64,000 nt of DNA from Nocardioides sp. NBC_00368 (GCF_036090055.1 NZ_CP107970.1:1986501-2050500); one strand, 5' to 3'. Numbered from the stretch's first letter, positions 26,118 through 34,444 are shown. Notes: generated by a model from the sequence alone, not told the origin. Numbers and translations: made by a program.

Positions 26118-27025
26118 ACCAGCGCCTCCTGTCGGTTCCAGTGGTAGATGACCTCGGGCTCGGGCTCCCAGATGCGGGCGTTCTCAACGCCAGGGAGGTG
26201 GGCCAGCGCGCGGTACTCGCTCGCCATCGCTACCCAGTCGTCGGTCTCGGCGATGACGGCGGGCTTGCACGCGATCGCGTCACGCACGACAGCGAACGAG
26301 TCGCGGTTGGAGACGAGCAGCGTGTAGAAGCCGTCGAACGTCCTCGTCAGGTCGGTGAGGGCCTCGTCCACAGCCTTACCGCCGGCCAGCTTGTGAGCGA
26401 CGAAGCGGGCGCCGACCTCGGTGTCGTTCTCGGAGTCGAACAGGACCCCCGCCGCCTTGAGATCGCGGCGAATCGAGGCGTGATTGGAGAAGGACCCGTT
26501 GTGCACCAGGCACTCCCCCGGGCCGACCGCGTACGGGTGCGCGCCCGCCGAGGTCACGGCCGACTCGGTTGCCATCCGGGTGTGCCCGACGCCCTGCCAG
26601 CCCTCGGCCCTCGGGAGGCCCCAGCTCTCGGCCAGCGTCCGGGGCGAGCCGGTGCCCTTGAGCACGGCGAGATCCTCACCAAAGCCACCGACCAGCACGC
26701 CCGGGTAGACCCTCCGGACCGCGGCGAGCAGCACCTCGGAGCCCAAACGACCACTCGCCAGCAGCACGTTGCCGACGACCGTGGTCTCGATGACCTCGCC
26801 AGCGTCGGCGGTCAGCGCCGCAGCCACCTCCTCGGCCGGGAGAGCCATGTCGATCAACGACACCGTGCCCCTGCCTGCGGGCGACCAGGCGTCGTTGCCG
26901 TACACCGCGATCCCGGCGGAGTCCGCACCGCGGTCCTCCATCTCGCAGAGCATTCCGGTGAGCAGCTCCCCCAGTCGGGGGTAGAGCTCCGGGCTGCGCA
27001 GGTGCAGCCCGACGATTCCACACAT
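26114..27025 (-). CDS. glxB: GlxB / N-methylglutamate synthase subunit A (class II glutamine amidotransferase)
   Basis: 303 residues. The catalytic Cys2 follows the initiator Met (MCGIVGLHLRSPELYPRLGE), with MEDRGADSAGIAVYG and the GHTRMATES and HNGSFSNH motifs of Ntn-type amidotransferases. It would release the amine from a gamma-glutamyl amide and channel it to the FMN subunit. It starts 26 bases downstream of the glutamine synthetase stop. The set of three short subunits plus a type III glutamine synthetase is the NMG-pathway arrangement. Confidence 0.92.
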   Translation of the reverse strand: MCGIVGLHLRSPELYPRLGELLTGMLCEMEDRGADSAGIAVYGNDAWSPAGRGTVSLIDMALPAEEVAAALTADAGEVIETTVVGNVLLASGRLGSEVLLAAVRRVYPGVLVGGFGEDLAVLKGTGSPRTLAESWGLPRAEGWQGVGHTRMATESAVTSAGAHPYAVGPGECLVHNGSFSNHASIRRDLKAAGVLFDSENDTEVGARFVAHKLAGGKAVDEALTDLTRTFDGFYTLLVSNRDSFAVVRDAIACKPAVIAETDDWVAMASEYRALAHLPGVENARIWEPEPEVIYHWNRQEALV

Positions 27026-27051
27026 GGGATCGGGTCCTTTCAGAAGGCGGT

Positions 27052-28398
27052 TCAGAAAGCAGTGAGGTAGTGGTCGATCTCCCAGGTGGAGACCGCCGCG
27101 TGGTAGTCGAAGAACTCCTCGCGCTTGAGCCGGGCGAAGTACGCCGCGACGCTGGTGGCGGGATCGCCACCTTCTGGGATGCCGGCGTCGAGGACCGCGC
27201 TCAGGACCGGGTCCGCTTCGAGCTGCTCCACGGCGTGGAGCAGCGTGAGCGGCAGCTCCCCTGCATCCTCAGGACCGGAACCGACAGGGCCGAGCGCGGC
27301 GCTCCGCTTGATGCCGTCGAGGCCGGCACCGAGCGCGCCTGCGATCGCCAGGTACGGGTTCGCTGAGCCGTCACCGCCGCGCAGCTCGACGCGGTGCTGG
27401 TCGGGGACCCGGACGTAGTGTGTGCGGTCGTTGCCGCCGTACGTCGCCTTGCGCGGCGCCCATGACGCGCCCGAGGTGGTGGAGACCGCCCCCGTGCGCT
27501 TGTAGGAGTTCACCGTCGGCGCAATGACCGACTGCAGCGCCGGAGCGTGCTCGAGCAGCCCCGCGACGAAGGAGTACGCCGTCGCCGAGAGCCCCAGGCC
27601 ACGTGGGTCGTCCTCGCCGGGCGCCGCCGGAAACGCCGGAGTGCCGGCGGTGGTCAACGAGAGATGGAAGTGCAGGCCCGAACCGGTCCTGTCTGCGAAG
27701 GGCTTGGGCATGAACGTCGCGATCATCCCGGCCTCGTGGGCGATCATGGAGAGCAGATAGCGCAGCGTCACGACCCGGTCGGCCGTTACCAGCGCCTCGG
27801 CGTACTTGAAGTTCTGCTCGAACTGGCCGTTGCCGTCCTCGTGGTCGTTGGCGTAGTTGCCCCAGCCCAGGGTGTTCATCGCCGTCGAGATCGCGGCGAG
27901 GTGGTCATACATCCGGGTCAGGCCTCGCACGTCGTAGCAGGGCTGAGCTGCGTCGTCGTGGTCGTCCGCCGTTGCCAGGGAGCCGTCAGCGCCTCGCTTG
28001 AGCAGGAAGTACTCCACCTCCGCGCCCACCCAGGGCTCGAACCCCGCGTCCGCGGCCTGGTCGATGAGCGCCTTGAGGATGTTGCGCGGCGCGTACGGCC
28101 ACGGCTTGCCTTCGACATAGGGATCGCAGTGGACGATCGCCAGGCCCTCCTTGATGAAGGGCACCGGCGTGAACGACGCGGGGTCCGGGATCGCCACGAG
28201 GTCGGGGTCCTTCGGCTCCTGACCCATCGCACCGACCGCGTAGCCGGCGAAACCCACCCCGTCTTCGGCCAGCTCGTCGACGGCCTCGACCGGCACGAGC
28301 TTGGCGCAGGGCTTGCCGCGCAGGTCCACGAACAGGGCGAGGATGAACGTGGTTCCGGTGGACTCGCACAGGGCGGCCAGCTCGTTCTTCTCCGTCAT
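27052..28398 (-). CDS. glnT: type III glutamine synthetase-like / gamma-glutamylmethylamide synthetase
   Basis: 448 residues. Glutamine synthetase landmarks: DLRGKPCAKLVPVEAV near the N-terminus, GAEVEYFLL, NDHEDGNGQFEQNFKYAEAL, FMPKPFADRTGSGLHFHLSL and VELRGGDGSANPYLA. The GlnT/GmaS subgroup ligates ammonia or methylamine to glutamate with ATP. The start at 28398 has GGAG five bases upstream; the upstream ATG at 28431 lacks one. It leads the operon to GlxBCD, the FAD oxidoreductase, HutD and the M20 hydrolase. Methylamine as substrate is inferred from this company. Confidence 0.9.
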   Translation of the reverse strand: MTEKNELAALCESTGTTFILALFVDLRGKPCAKLVPVEAVDELAEDGVGFAGYAVGAMGQEPKDPDLVAIPDPASFTPVPFIKEGLAIVHCDPYVEGKPWPYAPRNILKALIDQAADAGFEPWVGAEVEYFLLKRGADGSLATADDHDDAAQPCYDVRGLTRMYDHLAAISTAMNTLGWGNYANDHEDGNGQFEQNFKYAEALVTADRVVTLRYLLSMIAHEAGMIATFMPKPFADRTGSGLHFHLSLTTAGTPAFPAAPGEDDPRGLGLSATAYSFVAGLLEHAPALQSVIAPTVNSYKRTGAVSTTSGASWAPRKATYGGNDRTHYVRVPDQHRVELRGGDGSANPYLAIAGALGAGLDGIKRSAALGPVGSGPEDAGELPLTLLHAVEQLEADPVLSAVLDAGIPEGGDPATSVAAYFARLKREEFFDYHAAVSTWEIDHYLTAF

Positions 28399-28431
28399 CA
28401 CAACTCCATTGTGTCCACTGGTATGAATCAT

Positions 28432-28450
28432 TGTCTATACACAGTAGACA
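28432..28450. promoter_or_regulatory. palindromic operator TGTCTA-N7-TAGACA
   Basis: A perfect six-base inverted repeat with a seven-base centre (TACACAG), 34 bases upstream of the glutamine synthetase-like start. It is the only strong palindrome in front of this operon and a likely site for the XRE-cupin protein or another regulator. It does not match the TCTTGTATGCCAGA sites of the neighbouring regulon. Confidence 0.55.
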
Positions 28451-29375
28451 TCTGCGATGTTTCCAACAGATCACGGAGGCGTGAGTTTGGCATCAACCCG
28501 GGCGCCGGCATAGCAAGAGATTGCGATACCGCAGAGCTCCTGCCACGCGATGTCCCAACCCTGCCAAGCCGCGACTTGAGTGCGAGACAGAGGCAGCCAC
28601 CGCGACAGACCCGCCAGATGACATTACGAACCGGCATACGAAGGCATCGCAGAAAGACGCACAAGAGATCGGGTCTGCGCGTGCGATGGCTCTCGCTCTG
28701 ACGTATCCCAATGGCGGCGGACGGCATCGGTGTGCTCGACCTCGCGATCGAGTTCAAGGGCGCGAAGACGGCCCTGCTGTCTTGACACGCTCTGTCACTT
28801 CCCGAACAGAGGCGCCGATGCCAACTCTGCTGCGTGACACACGGTTAACACGGAGTTCAGGGCCTCAGCGTTGATGCGGTGCGGCACGGACGACGAGAAC
28901 CTGTCGAGCCAACCGATATCACCAGCGACAGCAACCAGCCTGCCACCCTTTTCGCAGGTGGCGGGCCGATTAGCGGTCGACACAGGTTACAAGTACTGAC
29001 CCGTGTTGGGACCTGCTCAATGGAACGGCCGGGCTCCGAGCCCTGCTTTCCAGTGATGAGCGTGCGGATGAAGACAATCTGCGCGAAGGCGCCTCAAGCG
29101 AATCGCCCACGGTGCGGAGAGACCATGGGAGATGCGCGGAACGCGAGCCCCGTGTTGAGGCCGTCAACAGGCCTCGAAGTAGGAAGCGATCGATGCAGCG
29201 GCACCGAGTCACCCGACAAGGCTGCTGTTTGACCCCGAACGTCACCGCGGGCTCCCGGGCTCACGGTAATCAGAACCTCTGCCACTGGGCAGCACCGGCA
29301 GCGTCGGTGAGGTCGTGCCGGCAAGTCTGACCGCCGTGTTGAGCGCCTGAGCCAGTTCATGGCCCCGCCTTCGAG
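28451..29375. other. gene-free region of lower GC
   Basis: I find no supportable gene in these 925 bases. Open frames are short, lack ribosome binding sites and show no domain; base composition looks visibly lower in GC than the flanks. It may be the remains of deleted genes, as the next feature is a gene fragment. Part of 29021-29240 might derive from a transposase gene, but I could not establish it. Confidence 0.5.
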
Positions 29376-29771
29376 TCAGGCCGCTGCGGACAACCGTCGT
29401 CGCTGCCGGGCACGCTTCTTCTCGGGAGTCGACCGCTTCAGGCAAGGCAGGACACGCTCCTGCAAACGAAAACCGTCTTCAATCCGAACTCGGAGAAACT
29501 TGCGCTTGAGCGTCGACGTCTCGGGAATGCGGTGGACACGGCGGACCGGCTCGTCCCACATGGCATACAGCATCCGGCGGGCGATCCAGCGGAAGCGCCG
29601 GGGGAACCAGCGGTTCGCGAACTGCTCGATGACCGCTTCGGACAGATCCTTGTCTACGATCCTGGTCGCTGGGGCTGCTGCCGAAGGTGGCTTCCCCTCC
29701 GGCCGGACCTCTGTTGGGCCATGAGGGTCCGGGCCGGACCGAATTCCGCTCCTGAACAGCCAGCTCCACAA
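29376..29771 (-). pseudogene. 3' remnant of an MpaB-like (DUF2236) oxygenase gene
   Basis: The frame gives AVIEQFANRWFPRRFRWIAR and RRMLYAMWDEPVRRVHRI, which line up with the C-terminal part of the intact oxygenase at 30898-31866 (YVIEQFNEAQLPKPLWGL, RQLVLTVQAPHIRALHQM). About 250 N-terminal residues are absent and the first 30 residues of the frame look unrelated. It is on the opposite strand to the intact copy, so it is a diverged relative and not a simple tandem duplicate. Confidence 0.6.
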
Positions 29772-29844
29772 GTCTCGACGAGCGTCTAGGACGCAGGTCG
29801 ACGCTGTGTGATACTGGGTTGAAGTCGCAGGCGCAAGGATCGTG

Positions 29845-30771
29845 ATGGAAGTCTTCGAGATCGCAGGAGCGGCACCGCGCGAACGTGTTCAGATGTGGAA
29901 CTCGGTCACGTCGAGCACCTTCGGCCCGATCGCGATCACACCTGTCGACGAAGACGACTTCGATGCCCGTATGGTGCGCCGCAGTTCCGGTCCGGTCGGC
30001 TTGGCGTCGGTTAGCTCAGCAGCCGCGATCGTCCGTGGAGCGAATTCTCGTGACACAAGACCAGGCCGCTTCATTCTGCTCAACGAGCAAGGCGTTGCGG
30101 TCGTACACCAGGACGAGCACGAGGTCGTGCTCAACGCCGGTCAACTGACGGTGATCCGGTCAGCGGTGCCCTACGAGATCAGCTTCTTCAGCCACAACCA
30201 CATGGTGGTGACGCACCTGCCTGACCAGGTGCGCAGAGTGGACTGGGGATTGGCGACTGGCGCGGCCCGTGACGAGCAACAGGACGGCTTGATCCATGCC
30301 TTGATTCGTCAGTGGGCTCACGCAGGCGTGACAGCAGGTGCCGATCCTGGCGTCTACGCACGGCTGGTCCACGACTCCCTCACAGCGTGCTGGGGTGAAG
30401 GGATGTCCAACGAGCGATACATCAGTGGCTCCCACGCCAGGTGGCGCGACGACATCTTTGCCTACATCGACGCACACTTAACGGATCCAGACCTGAGTGC
30501 GCGCACCGCGGGGGAAGCCCTAGGCGCAAGCCCCAGGCACATCCAGATGGTGGTTGCATCCGCGGGCACGACGTTCAGCCGCGCAGCCCGCGAGCGCCGA
30601 CTCGCACGCGCCGCAGACCTGCTGCTGAGCGACCCGGACGCATCGATCGCTCGCGTCGCCTTCACCGTTGGCTTCGGCGACGTCTCCCACTTCAGCCGCT
30701 CCTTTCACGAGAAATTTGCGTGCACCGCGACCCAGTGGCGTCAGGCACAGCACGCCCCTCGAGACCGCTAA
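29845..30771 (+). CDS. AraC-family transcriptional regulator (FeaR-like)
   Basis: 308 residues from the ATG at 29845 (AAGGA five bases before; a GTG at 29842 is also in frame). The N-terminal two thirds is an AraC-binding-like domain (DTRPGRFILLNEQGVAVVHQ). The C-terminus holds the double helix-turn-helix, ending in the signature IARVAFTVGFGDVSHFSRSF. It precedes the oxygenase at 30898 and the aldehyde dehydrogenase start at 31916 and probably activates them, as FeaR-like proteins do for amine or alcohol oxidation genes. Confidence 0.9.
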   Translation: MEVFEIAGAAPRERVQMWNSVTSSTFGPIAITPVDEDDFDARMVRRSSGPVGLASVSSAAAIVRGANSRDTRPGRFILLNEQGVAVVHQDEHEVVLNAGQLTVIRSAVPYEISFFSHNHMVVTHLPDQVRRVDWGLATGAARDEQQDGLIHALIRQWAHAGVTAGADPGVYARLVHDSLTACWGEGMSNERYISGSHARWRDDIFAYIDAHLTDPDLSARTAGEALGASPRHIQMVVASAGTTFSRAARERRLARAADLLLSDPDASIARVAFTVGFGDVSHFSRSFHEKFACTATQWRQAQHAPRDR

Positions 30772-30897
30772 GCGTCACACCCGTCGCACGTCGTCGCGTT
30801 CTTCGCTCTCACACAAGAGGTCTGCGCATCAGCCCACGAGTGTGAGCGCCGTCACTCCTAGCGTTGGTCGCGTCCAATGAAATAGGAGAAAACCAGC

Positions 30898-31866
30898 ATG
30901 AGTACTGCCGTCTCGCCCCCGGCCGGGGCCAGTGAGCTCACCCAGCCCAAGGGGCGCAAGTGGATCGCGCGAGAGATCGAAGTTCTCGAAGTCGAGTCCG
31001 ACTACGCGCGGATCTGGGCCTTGACCACGATCTACTACGGCGATGACGTGCTCGTGAACCTGCTGTACGCGACCGGCATGCCGTGCTTCACGCAGAGCCC
31101 CTTCGGCAGCGAGCTCCTGATCGCGCGCAGCAAGAAGGCCAAGGAGAAGAAGCACGAGCGCGCCTGGGACACACTCGCTCACTTCTGGCGATGGTTTGAG
31201 TATGGACCGGAGCACATCGAAGCCGAGCGCTCGATCGAGATGGTCAACCGCATCCACACCGCAATGTGGAAGATCGTCGAAGAGGCGTTCAGCAATGACG
31301 ACTTCATCTACACCACGTCCTGGCTGGCCACCTTCCTCCACCGACTCCGACTCGACCTGGGACTTCCCGGGTTCACCGAGAAGCAGAAGGCAGCCGCGCA
31401 CCTCTTCTGGGCCGCGGTGACGGCCAGGATGCGGGGACCTCACGGTGCGATCCATGGCTATCCGGCGAGCTTTGCCGAGATGGAGGAGTTTGTCGCCGAG
31501 TTCGAGGCACGACCGTGGGAGCAGACCGAGACTGGTCGTGAGCTCGGCCAATACGTCATCGAGCAGTTCAACGAAGCCCAGCTGCCGAAACCGCTGTGGG
31601 GCCTGGGGCGCCAGCTCGTCCTCACCGTCCAGGCACCGCACATCCGGGCCTTGCACCAGATGGGCGATCCCAACCCCGTCGCGGCCTTTCTCATCCGTCG
31701 AGCGCTGGCCACAAAGATCTGGCTGGCCGAGCACATCCAGGCTGATCCCCGGCAGAGCACACCCGAGAAGGCACGGGCGACGGGTGACATCAAGGAGCAG
31801 CACCGCGAGCCCCGGCTCGTCGACGCCTCCGCGTGCCCCTTCCACTCCACCCGGGTCGCCGAATGA
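30898..31866 (+). CDS. MpaB-like (DUF2236) heme oxygenase
   Basis: 322 residues, mostly helical, without a signal peptide. Segments such as RSIEMVNRIHTAMW and YTTSWLATFLHRLRLDL supply the histidines expected for this family of heme-containing oxygenases and dehydrogenases (mycophenolate MpaB and latex-clearing protein relatives). The C-terminal half (GPHGAIHGYPASFAEMEEFV) agrees with the remnant on the other strand upstream. AGGAGA precedes the ATG. It probably formed an operon with an aldehyde dehydrogenase of which only the 5' end survives. Confidence 0.75.
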   Translation: MSTAVSPPAGASELTQPKGRKWIAREIEVLEVESDYARIWALTTIYYGDDVLVNLLYATGMPCFTQSPFGSELLIARSKKAKEKKHERAWDTLAHFWRWFEYGPEHIEAERSIEMVNRIHTAMWKIVEEAFSNDDFIYTTSWLATFLHRLRLDLGLPGFTEKQKAAAHLFWAAVTARMRGPHGAIHGYPASFAEMEEFVAEFEARPWEQTETGRELGQYVIEQFNEAQLPKPLWGLGRQLVLTVQAPHIRALHQMGDPNPVAAFLIRRALATKIWLAEHIQADPRQSTPEKARATGDIKEQHREPRLVDASACPFHSTRVAE

Positions 31867-31915
31867 CCTGCGGCAGAACTTCACGACCAGTCAAGAGATT
31901 GAGCAAGGAACACCG

Positions 31916-32121
31916 ATGACCGATCGCGTACTGCTGTCCATCGGCGGCCAGCACATGGAGGCCGCCCTCGGGCATACCTTCGAGCGCCGCAACCCCGTGA
32001 CCGGCGAAGTCGTCACCGTCGCCGCAGCCGGGAGCGTCGACGACGCGGTCGCGGGGGTCGATGCCGCCGCCGCGGCGTTTCCGGCCTGGTCCAGCACCAG
32101 CCCCGCCGTGCGGCTGGGTCC
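31916..32121 (+). pseudogene. aldehyde dehydrogenase, only the 5' end remains
   Basis: About 68 codons from the ATG match the N-terminus of aldehyde dehydrogenases of the vanillin/salicylaldehyde type: LSIGGQHMEAALGHTFERRN, VDDAVAGVDAAAAAFPAWSS. Similarity stops at about 32120 (AVRLG). The remaining some 420 residues, including the catalytic Cys, are gone; the frame runs on into antisense of a short island gene. The point marks one end of a rearranged segment. Confidence 0.8.
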
Positions 32122-32236
32122 GCCTCTTGAGGTCGAACAGCTTCACGTCCATCACGGATCCGAACTCGAGGACTTGGACCTGGTTCCAGTCGGCCGCGGG
32201 TGACGGGGCACCGGAGTCCATCCCCATGACGCGCAT
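32121..32236 (-). pseudogene. short island gene truncated at 32121
   Basis: An ATG at 32236 opens a frame starting MRVMGMDSGAPSPAADWNQV that continues plausibly to FDLKRR, where it collides with the aldehyde dehydrogenase remnant. Beyond that the frame is antisense. I do not recognise the family. Its start directly follows the TAG of the next short frame. Confidence 0.35.
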
Positions 32237-32317
32237 CTACTCGTGGTCGAGGCCTGCGCCCCGGTCGAACTGCTCGGCCAGGTTGGTGGCGATCTCGTTG
32301 ATGTCCCTGAGGCTCAT
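32237..32317 (-). CDS. 26-residue hypothetical peptide
   Basis: An ATG at 32317 encodes MSLRDINEIATNLAEQFDRG and six more residues, ending in TAG directly before the ATG of the truncated gene downstream. The amino acid pattern suggests a short helix. Unrecognised; it may be the tail of a longer lost gene. Confidence 0.3.
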   Translation of the reverse strand: MSLRDINEIATNLAEQFDRGAGLDHE

Positions 32318-32381
32318 CGCTGGGTCTCGCTAGGGTCGGCTAAGTGTGGCCGTGACGACGGCTTGAGCCTGTCACAGGTCG

Positions 32382-32666
32382 TTAGACGTAGTGGTCCAAC
32401 ACCAGGAAGATGATCGGGCCGACGACGAGGCACACGCCCGCGTAGAAGGCGATGGTGTCGCGCCTGCTTCGGTCTAGCCCGGCGTCGTACCTCGCGAGCG
32501 TCCACAAGCCAGCCGAGGAGACGAGCACGCTCCCCAAGGCCTGGAGCCCGAGGATCCCGGAAGCTCTGGGGTCGAGGCGGTGGACGAATGCCGGGTCGAT
32601 GATCCCGATGTAGAGCAGCGCGGCGGCCGAGAGCAGGCCGTAGAGCAGGAAGAAGATGCGAGTCAT
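32382..32666 (-). CDS. small membrane protein, 94 residues
   Basis: The product has three hydrophobic segments: IFFLLYGLLSAAALLYIGII at the N-terminus, one near residues 38-57 and FYAGVCLVVGPIIFLVL at the C-terminus. It starts at an ATG with AAGGAG 12 bases upstream. It lies in a minus-strand run of short genes between the truncated aldehyde dehydrogenase and tRNA-Val, and is probably cargo of a decayed integrated element. Function unknown. Confidence 0.65.
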   Translation of the reverse strand: MTRIFFLLYGLLSAAALLYIGIIDPAFVHRLDPRASGILGLQALGSVLVSSAGLWTLARYDAGLDRSRRDTIAFYAGVCLVVGPIIFLVLDHYV

Positions 32667-32743
32667 CTGGGGGTCAGGCTCCTTCGCAAGGTAGGTCGCG
32701 AACGCTAGTGGGCGCGACCTCGTCCCGCGACCGGAATGCGCAA

Positions 32744-32780
32744 GAGCGCCCCGCCTCCCGAGACGGGTAACGGGGCGCTC
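32744..32780 (-). terminator. hairpin terminator
   Basis: A perfect ten-bp stem (GAGCGCCCCG with its complement) surrounds a 17-base loop that can itself pair (CCCG-AGA-CGGG). It lies after the M50B-like pseudogene and before the small membrane protein gene in the minus-strand direction. The 126 bases between it and the pseudogene hold no clear gene. Confidence 0.65.
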
Positions 32781-32906
32781 CGCGAGGGTGTCAGACGGCG
32801 AGCAGCAGCCGCGCCCCGTTGAAACCCGCCCAGCCGTGCACGGCGATGAACCCGAGCCCCACAGAACCCCGGGGACCCCGGTGAAGCTCTCCAGCAGCTC
32901 GTGATC

Positions 32907-33457
32907 TTAGCCGCCGAGCAGGTGGCTGATGGAGTCGAAGAGGCCGCCGAGGAGCAGCATCCACGCCAGGAGCAGGACCAGGATGGACTGTACGAGGGCG
33001 GCACCGTCGAGGAGGACCCATCCAGCGACTGCGGCGAGGACACCGGAGAAGAGGAACCCGAACAGGTTGCCGGACTTGATCGCGTTTACGCCGCAGATGA
33101 GGGCGAGCGCAGCGAGGACCAGAGCCGTGCGCCCGACTGCGTAGGCCCAGACGGTGAGGAGACCGAACAGGCCGGGCGCGACGTACCCCGCGACTCTAAT
33201 GCCGATCGCGCCCGGGATGGAGTAGGCCGAGGAGGTAGTCCAGCCGGTTCCATCGCGGTGCGGCTCGATCCCGTCGAACCCGGCACCGAGACGATGGCCG
33301 CGATGGCGTGGCCCGCTTCGTAGTGGAGGACGACGATCAGGCGGGCCGGGGTGAGGACCAGGACGAGCCCGGCGACACCGCATGCGATGACCCATCCGAT
33401 GTGGAGGGTCGGCGTGGTCGCGGACAGCAGCTCCGAGAGCGGGGCGATGGTCGGCAC
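32907..33457 (-). pseudogene. M50B-type membrane metallopeptidase, frameshifted
   Basis: From a GTG at 33457 the frame gives VPTIAPLSELLSAT, a helix and LIVVLHYEAGHAIAAIVS; the zinc motif should be HEAGH but an extra Tyr codon splits it. Near 33275 the frame breaks. The next frame resumes family-like sequence (GFDGIEPHRDGTGWTTSSA, then RVAGYVAPGLFGLLTVWA) and ends with hydrophobic helices and the stop at 32907. Normal members are around 230 residues with about five helices. Both defects argue that it is inactive. Confidence 0.65.
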
Positions 33458-33579
33458 AACGTAAAAGGGTAGAGGTATCCGGCCGGGCCGCGCCCGGGCG
33501 TTGTTCCAGGTCAGGTCGGCAAAGCGCCGCGCTACCCGGGGTGGGTAGCGGGGCGAACCGTGAAACGGGCACAGCCCGG

Positions 33580-33816
33580 TCAGGAGGTGGTCTTGTGCTT
33601 GGCGTCGACCAGGGCGAGCCCGGCGACGGTGATTCCGAGGTCGATCGCAAGCGGCGCGATGACCGCCAGGGGCTGGTCGTATCCCCAGCTCTGGAAGACG
33701 GCGAGCATCGAGCCGTCCGACTCGGCGAACGCGACCAGGGTCACGATGGCGGCGGCCCAGCCGACACACTGGAACGCCGGATTGCTCCACCGGTGCCGGG
33801 ACACGAACTCGACCAT
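33580..33816 (-). CDS. small two-helix membrane protein, 78 residues
   Basis: Starts MVEFVSRHRWSNPAFQCVGW; two hydrophobic stretches follow (AAAIVTLVAF and AVIAPLAIDLGITVAGLALV) and it ends in a charged tail (DAKHKTTS). The second helix resembles DUF2637-type proteins of actinobacterial integrative elements and plasmids, which supports the mobile origin of this segment. No clear ribosome binding site; the overlapping larger frame 33741-34097 may be its lost 5' partner. Confidence 0.5.
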   Translation of the reverse strand: MVEFVSRHRWSNPAFQCVGWAAAIVTLVAFAESDGSMLAVFQSWGYDQPLAVIAPLAIDLGITVAGLALVDAKHKTTS

Positions 33817-34097
33817 GCCGAGAACGTAGAGAGGCCATGCGCCAGTTCTCGCTGTGTCGGCCGATGCCGACCAGCACCCATCCCCATCCCGCGGGCAGCC
33901 GGGATCCAGGGCCGTCTCGCGGCCTCGTAGGTGTCCCCAGATCCGGTGAGCTCGATCGGCTCGTGCTCGTCGACGTCGGGGGCACTCAACTTCGGGCGAG
34001 GTCGGAAGGTCAGGACTACGGACACCGCCTGATCGTACGTCGCCCGGCCCGCGCTCTCGGCGGGCCCTAACCGGCTTATGGTGCCCGTAACGTACAT
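33741..34097 (-). CDS. hypothetical protein, probably decayed
   Basis: A 118-residue frame whose first 60 residues (MYVTGTISRLGPAESAGRAT, then SVVLTFRPRPKLSAPDVDEH) look like real protein, a small beta-rich domain. The last third (PWIPAARGMGMGAGRHRP onward) has the composition of antisense or shifted DNA. A frameshift near 33900 is likely. I do not recognise the family. Confidence 0.35.
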   Translation of the reverse strand: MYVTGTISRLGPAESAGRATYDQAVSVVLTFRPRPKLSAPDVDEHEPIELTGSGDTYEAARRPWIPAARGMGMGAGRHRPTQRELAHGLSTFSAWSSSCPGTGGAIRRSSVSAGPPPS

Positions 34098-34154
34098 CTT
34101 GCTCCCGCCGCGCCGGCCTCCCTCGGAGACCAGCCAGCACGGCGGGTTGCGCGC

Positions 34155-34334
34155 TCATCGACGCGCGCTTACGTCCAAGCGGGCGAGCCAGACCGAGAGC
34201 AGCGCCAGCGTTGGCGCGGGCGGCGACCACGCGGCCCACGTAGTCGGGGTGATCATCGGGTTGCCCGCGGGCAGTGTGGTGCCTTCACGTTTAGGGTAGG
34301 TGGTCAGCGGGCCGGTTTCGTGACGTGGCGTCAT
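34155..34334 (-). CDS. 59-residue hypothetical protein
   Basis: Starts MTPRHETGPLTTYPKREGTT at 34334 with a purine-rich GAGGGAGAGGGA upstream and ends in TGA or equivalent at 34155. One weakly hydrophobic stretch (APTLALLSVWLARL) is present. Unrecognised island gene; low complexity makes it uncertain. Confidence 0.35.
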   Translation of the reverse strand: MTPRHETGPLTTYPKREGTTLPAGNPMITPTTWAAWSPPAPTLALLSVWLARLDVSARR

Positions 34335-34444
34335 TGGTCGGATTCCCTCTCCCTCGCGGTGCCTCACTCGAGGCAGGTGCGAGCTCGAGGCCGATGGGAC
34401 ATGACGGCCAGAGGTAACGTCGCGGGCTGACTGCACCGCAGGTG

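Noticed and set aside
29021..29240. Possible transposase remnant
   Set aside because: Some short translated stretches look vaguely like an IS zinc-binding N-terminus, but no motif or inverted repeat could be established.
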